A stretch of DNA of 64,000 bases from Paulinella micropora (taxonomy: Eukaryota; Cercozoa; Imbricatea; Euglyphida; Paulinellidae), in contig WBZZ01000782.1 in assembly GCA_019918135.1 (NCBI GenBank), forward strand, positions 1 through 64,000. Reading direction: 5' to 3'. Made by a program: the position numbers and the translations under genes. Below, piece after piece: positions 1 through 9,711 of this stretch; the first letter of the stretch is position 1, and the number at the start of each line of letters is the position of its first letter. Below the pieces are notes generated by a model. The model ran no database searches. It saw nothing but the letters and a program-made list of their open reading frames with translations, and was not told where the DNA came from.

Positions 1-379
1 GTGTCCTATGACTTTAGTGATAAGGTTAGAATATATTTGTGACTTCTACCTCACTAGTGACTTTATTGGTAACTACCTCTGAAATTAGGGGGAGCTTTAC
101 ATTACAATAACGGTTAGAATAATTTCTGACAGCAGTTACTCGTGATATGAGAGTTACGTCATTTATTATATGTCGACAGGACTGATTTACCTATTATTTA
201 CGACTGACCTAATTAATGAATTTGTCATTGTCAGCCAGTCACATATTATGGTTTTGCCGCCTTCAGTTTGGCGGTAATAATTTTACTCAGTAAATCTCTC
301 ACAATCTGTTCAACTGCGAACTACCAAAGTGTCCCGGTCTTCAACCCGGCCTCTGTCAACTAAGCTACCGGATTTATTA
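1..379. other. AT-rich sequence without a gene
   Basis: No convincing reading frame on either strand. The base composition is AT-rich, unlike the GC-rich element that begins near 380, so this is probably flanking DNA or a decayed element end. A tRNA-like stretch near 296-372 was considered and rejected. Confidence 0.5.
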
Positions 380-825
380 ATACATTGAGGCGAGGCGCCT
401 GGTCCACAAGTGGCGGGCACAGAGCCCGACGCCCGCTCGCCTCGCGTACATCTGGCGCAGAGAGAATCTAGGCCTCTTAACCACGACAAGCCAGCCAGCT
501 GTGCCACCTGCTCGGCTGCGGCCGGAGCCGCGGAGAACCGAGCCAAGAGACGCTAGAGGAGTGCAACGCCTCTTCAAAAAAGTCGACGCCTGCTGGCCCA
601 AGTGCTGAAGAAGCTGAGGGAGCGGTATGGGTGGGAGAGAAGTGTTTCGTGAGTTATCAGACGTTGCTGAGGGCTTTCCTGCTGCTGCTGGGAGAGGAAG
701 AGCTAGCGGCAAGTGCCAGAGCTGAAGCAGTTAGAGAGCCGCCACCGCGCCAACGCCATGTTCGCTCTGGTGTGCGAAGAACAAGGCTGGGATTTCATCC
801 CTTATGTGGTTCACTGAACGGCAGC
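380..825 (+). pseudogene. Remnant of an unrecognised gene
   Basis: Plus-strand reading frames from about 544 give protein-like stretches (for example SYQTLLRAFLLLLGEEEL and MFALVCEEQGWDFIPYVV) that end in a stop shortly before an A-rich tract at 871-900. GC content matches the virus-like genes that follow, so I read this as the broken first gene of the same element. No family is recognised. The evidence is base composition and plausible residue usage only. Confidence 0.3.
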
Positions 826-932
826 GGCCGCGCGCCGCTCGCGAGCCATCTTTTGTCTGGCCCGCACGCGAAGAAGAAAAAGAAAAAAAAAAAAAAAAAA
901 GACGCCGGCCGTGGGTGTTGTGGCTATTGCTG

Positions 933-948
933 AAAAAACAAATCTTGT
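933..948 (+). promoter_or_regulatory. A-run + AATCTT promoter motif, copy 1
   Basis: AAAAAACAAATCTTGT, 30 bases before the first ATG (979) of the recombinase region. It matches six other copies in this element that sit just before start codons. Confidence 0.5.
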
Positions 949-978
949 ATCATCTAGTCATTAAAGAGGAAGAAGACC

Positions 979-3180
979 ATGGTGAAATGGGTCGCGAGTG
1001 GCCGGCTTGGCGCGGAGCCCAGCCACCTCAAAGTGGTAACCATGAGCGATGCCCCGCCCCAGCAGGTGGTTGACGCCTTTAACAACACCACACTACAAGA
1101 AATCCGTGACGGCCAGAAGCCGGTGCCGGTCTGGGAACGCCTGCCGCTCAAGACGAAAATGAGCCCGCAGGAGTGGGCGGACCTACGAGACAACTTTGTG
1201 GCCGCGCTGGATCTCCTCCGTTCTTACCGGGACGAGGTGCTGGACAGGGCGCACCTGTACTCGCTCGGGGTCGACCCCGCTCACGCCGCCTCGCCTGTTC
1301 TGGCCCAGGTCATCAAGTCGCGCAAGGGCCACTGGAGCGAATTCATGGTGAAAGAAGACGGGAGCTCGATGACGTCCTGTACGCGTACAAACGGTTCAAG
1401 GACAGCGGGCTGGACAAGGAAAATGGTTTCGTGCCATCACGCGGGCAAAGTGGACTTTGTCATTGTAGAGAAGCCAGGGGGCTGGCCTGCTGTTCCCTAG
1501 CAGCTCCGCCGACCTGGCCAAGGGCAAAACACGACCCTTCGCAAGCTCCTGTTCGGTGACGAGGACGGCTGGGTGAAGCTGGGGTTGCCAAATCTCAGCG
1601 CCGGGCCGTTCACCAAGTGTCTGCTTGCTTATTGTATGACCTTTCTGCGGCTCCGCAAAGACGTGGACCAGTTTGTGAGTTTCATAAACGACCTGGTCGA
1701 CGCTACCAAGCCCAACCTCTCCGCGAGAGGACAAGACTACGGCCTTTTCCGGAGCAACTGGTTGATCCTAGCCACCCAGCGACAGAGCCAGAAGGGCAAG
1801 GAACAGCCCTCGCGCTGTGTCTGGGGCGAGGACTTCGTGGTCAAGTGGTTTACGGAAGGGACGCTTTTTCGTGACAGGGACGCGAGTTCGGAAGGAGTTC
1901 AGCAGACCGGCAAGAAATTGATGAAGAACCTCAAGAAGAGGCACGTGCTCTACTTGGACCCCTGGTGCGCGTTCTTGGACGAGCTCTACCGAGCCATGCT
2001 CGCGGAGGCAGATTGCTTCGAGGACCCGGAAGCCAAGCGCGCCAACGACGGCCCCTTTGCGCCCAGCGAGAGACACCCGCTGTGGGCCCTGCAGTCCTTT
2101 CTGTTGCTGTCTATCCTCGGGTGCAGAATGTCCGAGCTGTGGCGCTTTAGCGAATTTGGCCCGGTGGAGGACGACCAGTATATGACGTTTACGGAGATTG
2201 GCCGCCAAAAGCATGTCTTGCAGCACCGGGCGGCGAAAAAAGGCGCAGACCCCTCAAAGACCCGGACGACCAAGTGATTACCAAGACTCTATCTATGTCG
2301 GCAAACCCATCGCCCTGCCCACGGCCTCGGCGACCGGTGTACTGAGATCTGGCGCCACCTGATCTTTGGCACGAGAACCATTTTAAGCACCGGGCCAAGA
2401 TGGCGCCGGCGCTAGCATGCTGCTGAAAGGCGACAGGCCCAAGTCCGATTACCTGAGCTGGACCTCGCACCGGGCAGAGATCCTGGCGGAAGAGGATGAC
2501 CACCCATTGCCATGCCACCGACGAAGAAGATGAAGGTCAGCACGCTGCCGTGGATGCAGAGTCTGGTGGTTGCGGGCCACAAGAAGAACATCGACAGGCC
2601 CAGCCAAGTGATGCCCAACAGCGAAGTGGGCGCGGCCCTGAAAGGTGGCGGCTTTAAGAATACGTTCGAAGACCTGACACACCTCTACCAAGAGCGCTCC
2701 AAGAGCGAGTTCCGCATTAGCCGCCCTCACCTGCTGCGAGCCATCTACGCCAATGTGGCCTGGGAGCTCTACGGAAACCATTCGCTCGTGGCCCGGCCGG
2801 TGTTTTTTAGCCGGGTTTTGGCCACGCTCGAGTACGAAAAAAGAGGAAGGACTCAGCAATCTCAAGACGCAGATGTTTTATGACAAGGTGAAAGTGATGA
2901 GCAAGGCGGCGCCGTCCCTGCACGAGCCGGACTTGGTGAAGATTGTGCAAGCCATTGTGCAACAGGGCGAAAGCTGGCCTCGGACTACGCACGGGTCCTG
3001 GGTGACTTGAAATACGTCATCCCGCCCAGCTTAAACAGCTGCCCCGAGACCAGAGCCGAACGGTTACGCCGACAAGCCGTGGAATTTTTCGCGGCAAATT
3101 TGCAACACCATGCGCAGAACTGCGCCGGCCCAGTTTTTGGCGCGGAACGCTCGATTCCATTTTTTCCGTGAAGGCTTCCT
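979..3180 (+). pseudogene. Tyrosine recombinase-like gene, broken
   Basis: A string of plus-strand coding stretches reads as one integrase-type gene. The likely start is ATG 1042 (MSDAPPQQVVDAF), with ATG 979 as the alternative. The middle part carries a helical core with ILGCRMSELWRF, which resembles the first catalytic Arg box of tyrosine recombinases. The later part carries HLLRAIYANVAWELYG, the H-x-x-R box, followed by a segment like the region around the nucleophilic tyrosine. PLV and Crypton-like elements use such enzymes for site-specific integration. It is the first gene of the element, downstream of a promoter-motif copy. It is broken in about three places. The family call rests on the two Arg boxes and the context; a topoisomerase-IB-like enzyme is the alternative. 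Confidence 0.6.
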
Positions 3181-3713
3181 ACCGCTTCGCTAGTCATGCC
3201 GCTGCGGCCCTTGATACGGCTGATCCTACACCAGCCGCTCGGATCACGCGGTTTATGCAATTGTGCTAAGAGTTTCAAGAATTAAAAGCTCATAATTCGA
3301 CTTTTATTGAAATCGAAAGTGAAAAGCAAGCAAGGTCGAATCCCTTGCAAATTTTTTGGCCGTGCCGCTAATTACGATGAAACGATGCCGACAAACCATG
3401 CCGAGTGGCACCTGACGGGAAAATTTCGCTGATCGATTTTGCCGGGAAAACGTTTCCTTTTTTGACTCCTAGCCGTTGCGCGGAACGAATTCGCAGGCAC
3501 CTTGAGCTACACCCCTATCGCGTAACCAACGGTCACATTTCGAAATTCAAATTCCCGAAACAGCGCGGCCAGCGCTGTGGCACGTGGGTCTGCGCGCCCG
3601 AAATAGCAGTCGAGGTCATGGGCCAGTTCGCGACTGACTGGGGCACCCGCTCACGGCGGGCACCGGCTGGGTCAGTGACCAGCCCCTTGTACCAAGCGTC
3701 GCCGCTGTCGTGA
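3150..3713 (+). pseudogene. Unknown gene remnant downstream of the recombinase
   Basis: Plus-strand coding-like sequence. The clearest part, from about 3405, reads ISLIDFAGKTFPFLTPSRCA and, after HLELHPYRVTNGHISKFKF, ends with a Trp/Cys-containing stretch (GTWVCAPEIAVEVMGQF). Residue usage looks real but I recognise no family. It is broken in about two places. Its 3' end overlaps a minus-strand Cys-rich frame (3533-3928), so one of the two is probably spurious over the overlap. Confidence 0.35.
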
Positions 3714-3928
3714 GCGATCTGGAGGGCGTCCGCGACGGATTTGCAGTTCTTGGACAGCTCGCTCCAGACACAACAAGCGCGTTCCAGCCTGGACTGGACG
3801 AGACAGTTGGTGCAGTTGCCGTTACCGAAGAAGAGACAATGCCTCCTTTCGAGCTCCTGACCCCTGTTCTGACTTACGAAGAACAGGACAGGCAAGAAGA
3901 AAATGAACTTGGCAGCTTCCCAGAGCAT
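3533..3928 (-). CDS. Hypothetical Cys-rich protein
   Basis: 131-codon minus-strand frame starting MLWEAAKFIFFLPVLFFV (hydrophobic, signal- or membrane-like) followed by a Cys-rich stretch (CLFFGNGNCTNCLVQSRL, then ERACCVWSELSKNC) that could bind zinc or form disulfides. It lies just downstream of the F-box/zinc gene on the same strand, and its start follows an AT-rich spacer. The last third overlaps a plus-strand coding remnant and is less convincing. A plus-strand frame at 3710-3940 covers the same bases and is the alternative. Confidence 0.35.
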   Translation of the reverse strand: MLWEAAKFIFFLPVLFFVSQNRGQELERRHCLFFGNGNCTNCLVQSRLERACCVWSELSKNCKSVADALQIAHDSGDAWYKGLVTDPAGARRERVPQSVANWPMTSTAISGAQTHVPQRWPRCFGNLNFEM

Positions 3929-3964
3929 TTCGCTTTTTAATTAAAAAGATTGGTAGAAGAAGAT

Positions 3965-4537
3965 TTAAAAATCCGTAATGTACAGCGCCTTGTTGAAACG
4001 AGGCAGAAAACGGGCCGCTGTCTCTTCGGCTCCCGCCAGCCACAGGTAAGTTGTCCACTTGCCAGCTTCCACCACCGGCCAGCCGCGTCCTCGTATGCTT
4101 GCGGAAGCGGTAAGCCGTATATAGGCCACGGCTATGACTGGTTCGCGGGCGGTCTTGGGCACAGGGAAAGACGTCCGCCCATGCGTCGACAGGCGGCAAA
4201 GGGCATAGTCAAACGGTGGCGGTTGTGATGCACAAAGCAGTAGTTGCAGTAGCCTTCGATGGTCTTTCTCTGGTAGCAGTCGAAGCAGGTGTGCGCGCTC
4301 TTGCGCACCACGTCGCTGATGAGGCGCGGCAGCGACTTGGCGTTGAAGTTGAAGGTAGTGTTCAGGAACTTGTGCAAACCGGCAGCTCTCCGTTCTGCAC
4401 TTTGCGCCGTTTCCACGACCGCGCGCGAACCGGTTCGTGTGCGTTTTAAGGTGACGGATCGTGTGCGCGACCTCTCCAACTCGGAGGTAAGACACCACCT
4501 CCACCAAGAGGTCGGCCGGCAGCGCGGCTAGTAGCAT
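3965..4537 (-). pseudogene. F-box + zinc-binding protein, broken
   Basis: The N-terminus MLLAALPADLLVEVVSYLRV fits an F-box (LP-x-x-LL-x-E-V-x-SYL). F-boxes bind Skp1 and recruit substrates to SCF ubiquitin ligases. A neighbouring frame in the same direction carries CFDCYQRKTIEGYCNYCFVH, a CxxC...CxxC-H zinc-binding pattern, which looks like the substrate side. Many large DNA viruses encode F-box proteins to redirect host ubiquitination, and I infer the same role here. An AT-rich spacer (4540-4594) precedes the start. It is broken about once. The F-box call rests on about 20 residues. Confidence 0.5.
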
Positions 4538-4594
4538 CCGGCCCTTTCTCTCTTTAATATACAGGCCAGAACTTTTGTTTTTTTTAGAAGACTG

Positions 4595-5020
4595 CTAACG
4601 GCGGCACGTAGTCGTCGTCATTGCCATCAATGGGCGGCGCGAGCGCCTTGACTGTCGTGCCCGCGTTGGTGTACACGAACTTGGACTTGAACGGCACAGG
4701 CTGTAGCTGGTTCTGCTGCACAAACCGCTCTGCCACCAACTTCTCGGCGTCTCGTTCTGGAGTATCTCTTTGTCGCGTTGGGCCATGGTCTGTCCGTCCT
4801 TTTTCAGGCGCTGTCTCGCTCTGTCACCGTAGAAGAGCATTCTTTGCATCATTTCTCGCTCTTGGCGTGACATGCCCTTGAGAGAAGTCGGCAGCCAGCT
4901 CGGCGCGCGGTGCGCCAGCTGTTTCATGCGTTCCTGCTTCTGGATGTCCGCGCGGCTCGGCGGCTTGGGCGGTCCGGCCGCGCAATATGACTTCGCCGTA
5001 CTACGGCAGCGAAGCGGGTG
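4595..5020 (-). pseudogene. Unknown charged protein, broken
   Basis: Minus-strand coding stretches between the F-box gene and the packaging ATPase. One frame has a strongly charged helix-rich segment (MSRQEREMMQRMLFYGDRAR) and another a C-terminal stretch (FKSKFVYTNAGTTVKALAPP) ending in an acidic tail. It is probably one gene broken about once. No domain is recognised. It lies directly downstream of the ATPase on the same strand. Confidence 0.35.
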
Positions 5021-5039
5021 CGAGCTAGGACTTATAGTA

Positions 5040-5640
5040 TTAGTTCAACTCCAGCCTGTCTAAATGCTCGAGGTAAATCATTGCAGCATGCCGCCATAAA
5101 CTCCTTTTTGGGAAAGAGCTGGCCGTAGTTTTCCCATATATTGTTAAGGGTCCGCTGCACTTTCGAGTTGAACATGATGCAGTGTGATGTCTGTTCGCGC
5201 ATAATGGGAGACACGGAGTTGCGGCCGGTAAGATATTGAACAGCGATAAAGACTGTTATATTATAATGGCGATATGTACCAAAAAAGTTCTGCATCCATC
5301 GATCTGTCGAGTCAATGATGCGACCAAGTCGTCGAATACAATGAACGATGGCTCCAGGTACTTGTTCTCGAGGTAGCGCTTCTTGAGGTTTTCCACATAG
5401 TTCTGCAAGATGTCCATCCTGAAACCTTCGTAGATCTTGCAGTGCTGCTCGCTCGCAAAATGGAACGAAAAGCTGTTCTTGAACTTCGCGCGAACCATGA
5501 TCAGGCCGTACTGGAACGGGTCCTTCTTGCGTGCGCACAGGCTGTACGGGAGCCATTTCAGGAAATGGGTCTTGCCTCGCTCCGATTTGCCGACGAGAAC
5601 GAACAGCTGCCCGCTAACCAGGCCGAACCAGCCAAGGCGG
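5040..5640 (-). pseudogene. FtsK/HerA-type genome packaging ATPase, broken
   Basis: Minus-strand frames contain a Walker A box (LFVLVGKSERGKTHFLKWL), a Walker-B-like stretch (FIVFDDLV) and a C-terminal part with TVFIAVQYLTGRN followed by an Ile/Asn-rich segment, in the order and spacing of the A32-like packaging ATPases of PLVs, virophages and Polintons. These enzymes pump genomic DNA into the preformed capsid. About 200 codons are represented, slightly short for the family. About two breaks. The identity is supported by the ordered motifs and by the capsid genes in the same element. Confidence 0.65.
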
Positions 5641-5774
5641 CAGTGGAGGCCGCGCTGGCTGCCAAGAAGGCAAAGAAGCCAAGAAGAAGAAGCAGGCGGA
5701 CGTTGTCAAGAAGGGCAAGTGAGATTATTATTTATTTTTTTTAATTTCGTTGCACAGATGTGAGAGAAGGAAGC

Positions 5775-6623
5775 ATGAAGCCCTGGCGCAAGAGGCACGC
5801 CGGCCGCGCCTTTGCCAGCGATGCGCAGATTCCTTTCAAGAAGCAGCGCACCGGCTTTGTCGGCGGCGCTTCGGCCGAGATGGCAGCCAAGACCAGGCAA
5901 ATCATGCGATATGCTAACCCGCAGCTCTCGGCCGTGCTGGACGCCGTTGTGCCTGCTACCGCTGCTGCCGGCACGGGCTCGCCAATTCCAACCGCTCCGC
6001 TGTCGGCGACCGGCAAACCAATCCCCGTCGCTCCGCCGCTACCGGCCGACATAGACATAAAAAAGGCCCAGCCAGCCGACACGGGCGCAAAAGCTGCCGC
6101 TGCTGCGTCTAGCGACAACAAGGCTGCTTCGACAGACCCACACGACGAGCTGATGCAATCCGTCAAGGCAGGAAAGAAGCTCAAGAAAGTCGACCAACAG
6201 CAAAAGGCGGCCCCGACAGACCCGCAAGACGCGATTAATCAAGCCGTCAAGGCGGACAGTAAGCTCAAGAAAGTCGACACGGCGGCGCATGCGGCCGCTA
6301 AAAAGGCAGCTGAAGAGAAAGAAAAAGCCGAGAAGCCCACGGTGATGGACCAGCTCAAGAAGGGCACCGCGCTCAAGAAAGCCGACCTGAAGACACAAGA
6401 GGCTATACACCAAGTAGCAGCGTACCAGAGAACAAGACTCCTAAACAAGAAGAGAAACTGAGGGCCTGGTCCCATGAGCTGGGCGAAGCGATAACCGAGC
6501 TCGAGGCGCAGATCAAGAAAGAGGAAGACCTTCACGGCAAGTCGGACGAGACGGAAGCCATAAGAAAGAAAAAGACCAGGCTGGTGGCCAGGAAGAAGAT
6601 CATAGACAAGGGGCTCAAGTGAT
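5775..6623 (+). pseudogene. WASP-like protein with three WH2 actin-binding repeats
   Basis: From ATG 5775 the frame encodes a basic N-terminus, a Pro-rich stretch (residues about 75-96), then three WH2-like repeats at about 6141-6194, 6225-6278 and 6339-6386: DELMQSVKAGKKLKKVD, DAINQAVKADSKLKKVD and VMDQLKKGTALKKAD. Each has the amphipathic helix followed by LKKV/A, the actin-monomer-binding signature. A Glu/Lys-rich coiled-coil segment follows up to 6623 and appears separated by one break. Tandem WH2 repeats after a Pro-rich region are the layout of actin nucleators, as in WASP and baculovirus P78/83. I infer actin-based transport. It could instead be a virion scaffold protein with WH2-like helices. 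Confidence 0.6.
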
Positions 6624-7476
6624 GATTTTTTTTTCCTGTCAGGCTAATTAAAGTTTCCGTATCGTAGTTTCGAATTTAGAGAACAGAAAAGCTTTATTGG
6701 CCTAACCTTCCGAACTCGTCGGAGTAGTGTGGAGGGAAAGGGGCTAGGCTCAAATATTTCAGGACTCAAGTTTACAAAACACTAAAAGTTGACGGCTCTG
6801 ATGTCCACTCGGAACACAGACAGCCGCACCTAAAAACTTGAGTACTGAAACCGAACATTACAAATACCGGCACGCTCTACTAGTCAACTAAGAAGACCGG
6901 GTGGAGGAGGGGATAGTGGAAGGAAAAAACAAAGAAATGGAATAACACTATCTATTAAAGCCGGACAGAGAAACCGGGCGGAGGAGGGGAGAGCGGACGG
7001 CAAACTAATGTTAGAGCGACTGAACAATCCCAAGGACCGGAACAAACCTACACTAAACAAGGGAAGGAACCAAGCACAATGAGCAGGCCAACCTAGTGAC
7101 TAGTTGTTCACAGCAACAACCGAAGGTAGCACCAAAACAGTCCAAGGGAGACGCGACGAAGTCGGAGCGAGCAGAAGCAGCGGAGGCCACCAGCGATCAC
7201 CGAACACCACCAAAAGCCCAGAGCAGACAGAAACAAAGGACAAACAAAAACAAAACAAGGGAAGGGTGGGCGGGAGTTTGAAAGTTGGGAAGATCTTTCG
7301 ATCTTTCCAACTTTCCAACCTAGGCCTAACCAGACGCAGGATCAAACACGCGCCGGCTCCGCCGGCACGGCTACGCCGCGCCGACCGGACTACCGTAAAA
7401 GCGAAACGTCTCCTCGGAACTTTAACGGCGGTTAACTCCGGCGAAGCCCGGAGCAAACCAGTAATTTAAAAAACGT
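6624..7476. other. Non-coding region with direct repeats and hairpins
   Basis: About 850 bases with no credible gene. It holds a direct repeat (6895-6920 and 6972-6997, sharing the core GGAGGAGGGGA, 77 bases apart), a 16-bp hairpin at 7280-7315, and GC-rich small hairpins around 7350-7460 (for example CTCCGG..CCGGAG). This is the largest gene-free stretch of the element, so an origin or control region is possible, but no function is shown. Confidence 0.4.
7280..7315. repeat. 16-bp hairpin
   Basis: Arms 7280-7295 and 7300-7315 (GAAAGTTGGGAAGATC against GATCTTTCCAACTTTC, one G-T type mismatch) around the 4-base loop TTTC. Confidence 0.7.
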
Positions 7477-7895
7477 ATGTACGTCAAGAAGGCGGTCGGC
7501 GGTAGCTGGACGTTCCGGCCCAACGGGCGGTTCTTCGACAACCGGCCCTTGCCGTTCAAACAGAAGAGCCAGAACAGCAGCGGCCTGTTTGGGAATTTGG
7601 CCAAGGCCCAGGCGCTCATGAAGCAGGCCTACCACCCGCACGGGCCGGCAGAGGCGTTCGAGCTGGAACTGTTCGAGGAGCCAGCGGCGGCTGCAGCAGG
7701 GGAACCGGAACCAGCCGCGCCGGTGGCGGCAGAGAAGAAGAAGGAGGAAGCGAAGCCAGCACCGGCGGCTGCAGAGCACAAGAAGCAGGCGCCGGCGGCT
7801 GCAGAGCAGAAAAGCCGGCGCCAGCGGCTGCAGAACAGAAGAAGGAAGAGAAGGCGCAAGAGGGAGAAGGCGACCAGCCAGGGATGGGCGACGGC

Positions 7896-7927
<32 letters not shown>

Positions 7928-8231
7928 AGAAGAAGAAGAAGAAGAAGAAGAAGAAGAAGAAGAAGAAGAAGAAGAAGAGGCAGGAGAGAATGGTGGAGAA
8001 GTCGAGGACGTCGTCGAGGGCAAGGGCGAGCAAGTCAAGGCGGCAAAGCAACAAGAACTGCCACCCGCGGCAGACCAAGAAGAAGAACTAGCGCCAGCTG
8101 GCGACGGCCCGGAGGGCGTGGGCCAGGAGTTACCACCGGACGTCAGGGAAGGAATAAAAAGCTGCAGGAAAGAAGGGCGGCATTTGAACGCAAGAAACAA
8201 GAAGACGCCGCGCGCGAGGAGCTTATACTAA
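7477..8231 (+). pseudogene. Ala/Pro/Glu-rich low-complexity protein, broken
   Basis: The N-terminal 65 codons look structured (MYVKKAVGGSWTFRPNGRFF). They are followed by Ala/Pro/Glu repeats (PAAAEHKKQ-type units), a long homopolymeric acidic or basic tract depending on frame, produced by an AAG microsatellite, and a charged C-terminal part. It resembles core or scaffold proteins of small dsDNA viruses in composition only. About one break, probably connected with the unstable repeat. No family is recognised. Confidence 0.45.
7899..7979. repeat. (AAG/GAA)n microsatellite
   Basis: About 27 units of GAA/AAG inside the low-complexity gene. Such tracts slip easily in replication. Confidence 0.95.
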
Positions 8232-8234
8232 CAA

Positions 8235-8645
8235 ATGAGTGGACATCGAGGCCCCACCGTGCCGCTAGTTAACACCGGCGAAGAGAAGTCGGCGGCCGCC
8301 CAGGCCAACCAAGTCGAGCATGGTACCGAGACTCGGCCGATTATCCAAACTGACAGCCTCGCTACCTCTTCGATCATCTACTCGGCACTGTCCGCCACGG
8401 GCGCGGGCGCCGGGGCAAGGCTCATTGGCCAGATGAAGCTGGTGGCCCAGCGCCTGTCACAAAACTCACTGGCTCCTTGGTACAAGGGGGCGGTCCTGCT
8501 CGTCGGCACGCTGAAGGAGATCGCTGAAGTGTACGGAGAGGCTTTCTGCAAGACCAACTGCTGCGAGGACGCAATGAAAGAAGCTTGGGAAGCAAATAAC
8601 ACCAACATGCTCCCATGGCTCGTGGAGTTGAGGTCGATTAACTAA
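8235..8645 (+). CDS. Hypothetical protein, 136 aa
   Basis: Open frame from ATG 8235 with a Thr/Gln-rich N-terminus, a small-residue hydrophobic segment (IIYSALSATGAGAGARLIG) and a helical Cys-containing C-terminus (YGEAFCKTNCCEDAMKEAW). It follows the low-complexity gene by 3 bases on the same strand, as in a tightly packed viral gene run. The hydrophobic segment could insert in a membrane. No family is recognised. Confidence 0.45.
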   Translation: MSGHRGPTVPLVNTGEEKSAAAQANQVEHGTETRPIIQTDSLATSSIIYSALSATGAGAGARLIGQMKLVAQRLSQNSLAPWYKGAVLLVGTLKEIAEVYGEAFCKTNCCEDAMKEAWEANNTNMLPWLVELRSIN

Positions 8646-8677
8646 TGCGTTCATAAGCTCATCTCACCGTGTGTGTT

Positions 8678-8694
8678 TAAAAAAAAATCTTTGT
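8678..8694 (+). promoter_or_regulatory. A-run + AATCTT promoter motif, copy 2
   Basis: TAAAAAAAAATCTTTGT, 34 bases before the small frame at 8729. Confidence 0.5.
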
Positions 8695-8728
8695 CAGGCG
8701 CACTTATGGGAATTCCTGGGAGGGCTGC

Positions 8729-8884
8729 ATGCAAGTGGCAGGTTTCGTGGAACAGTACCAATCGGCCAAGATCAGAGACGAACAATGGGCGCGGATCTCC
8801 GCGCTGTCTTCTCTCGATCGCGAGAACGGCTCCGTGCGAGGCTGGAACACCATCCATAAAGGTTGGCAATGCCAACATCTTTGA
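8729..8884 (+). CDS. Hypothetical small protein, 51 aa
   Basis: Short frame from ATG 8729, 34 bases after a promoter-motif copy, reading MQVAGFVEQYQSAKIRDEQW and then a helix-rich, Trp-containing remainder. Two other frames cover the same bases, but this one has the most protein-like residue usage and fits between two promoter-motif copies. Unknown function. Confidence 0.4.
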   Translation: MQVAGFVEQYQSAKIRDEQWARISALSSLDRENGSVRGWNTIHKGWQCQHL

Positions 8885-8890
8885 GTAGCT

Positions 8891-8905
8891 TAAAAAAGAA
8901 TCTTG
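8891..8905 (+). promoter_or_regulatory. A-run + AATCTT promoter motif, copy 3
   Basis: TAAAAAAGAATCTTG, 30 bases before ATG 8936. Confidence 0.6.
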
Positions 8906-8935
8906 GGGCATTGTTAGATTAAAAGAGCGATCACC

Positions 8936-9676
8936 ATGACAGACCCTTTCGCCAACTTAGAGCCACCGCTCGAGACAAAGATCGAACAGCCGCCCACTGC
9001 TCCTCTCCTCCCTCCTCCGGCCAAGGGGCGCAGGACGGCAGGCCCTTCTCAAGCGAGCCTGGCACGGCGTCTGGCCGCGCCGTCGTCGGCAGCAGGAGCA
9101 ACCGAAGACCCTGAGCTGCGCGATGACCCCAACTACCGGCTCTTGTGCGCCTATGGCCGCAGTGCCCTGATTGGCCCCAAGCTCAAAAAAGCGCACATCA
9201 ACTGCAACCCGAAATCCCTGCGCAGGCTGCCGAGACAGAAGCTGCCGCTGTTGTTGGACGAAGTCGAGGAAGTGCTGGAAGGCGAACTGTCTGGTGATCT
9301 AGCGGACGCTGTGCTCAAGCAAGGGCTCGTGTGCCTCGAAAACTTGGTAGCGAACCGCTCGCGTTACCAAATCTCGGGCACGACCGAGGCCTGCTTTGCC
9401 AATGACCGGTGGTGCTTCTTGCTCGAGCGGGCCAAGCTGCGCGCGGGCATCGGACTGTGCACGTGGCCTTACCCTAGCTTGGCTGTGCACGTGGCCGGTG
9501 GAGGCCTGCTGTTTGCCATGCTGCCCAGGCTCATGCGCCGCGGCCAGCTTGGGATGGTAGGCGACAGCGACGCCGCCAAGCAGCTGTTCTTGATCGGCGC
9601 ACTTTCGGAAGTCTTTAGTCAGTACTTCTACGAAGGCTACCTGAACCCCGTGGGCCAAGGACACTACCGCTTCTAA
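8936..9676 (+). CDS. Hypothetical protein, 246 aa
   Basis: Uninterrupted frame with a Pro-rich disordered N-terminus (about residues 1-60), then a mostly helical globular part, a small hydrophobic stretch (VHVAGGGLLFAMLP) and a C-terminus rich in aromatics (VFSQYFYEGYLNP). It starts 30 bases after a promoter-motif copy and is followed by another copy and gene at 9712. It lies in the block leading to the capsid gene, so a minor virion protein is a reasonable guess, but no family is recognised. Confidence 0.5.
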   Translation: MTDPFANLEPPLETKIEQPPTAPLLPPPAKGRRTAGPSQASLARRLAAPSSAAGATEDPELRDDPNYRLLCAYGRSALIGPKLKKAHINCNPKSLRRLPRQKLPLLLDEVEEVLEGELSGDLADAVLKQGLVCLENLVANRSRYQISGTTEACFANDRWCFLLERAKLRAGIGLCTWPYPSLAVHVAGGGLLFAMLPRLMRRGQLGMVGDSDAAKQLFLIGALSEVFSQYFYEGYLNPVGQGHYRF

Positions 9677-9690
9677 AAAAAGAATCTTGT
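9674..9690 (+). promoter_or_regulatory. A-run + AATCTT promoter motif, copy 4
   Basis: TAAAAAAAGAATCTTGT directly after the stop of the previous gene and 21 bases before ATG 9712. Confidence 0.6.
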
Positions 9691-9711
9691 GTAGCTAGTC
9701 TAAAGTGAACA

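Noticed and set aside
296-372. tRNA-like sequence (minus strand TAGCTTAGTTG with a GAA-like anticodon loop)
   Set aside because: The anticodon stem has a central mismatch, the T-arm lacks a proper stem and loop, and the acceptor ends pair poorly. Integration next to a tRNA remains only a thought.
3330-3357. Terminator-like hairpin GCAAGG..CCTTGC with T-run, or a tRNA T-arm
   Set aside because: It lies inside a coding-like remnant (3150-3713), and the loop lacks the TTC core needed for a T-arm.
7616-8200. Minus-strand poly-Ser or poly-Phe proteins
   Set aside because: Produced by the AAG microsatellite read on the other strand; the plus-strand frame fits the neighbouring genes.
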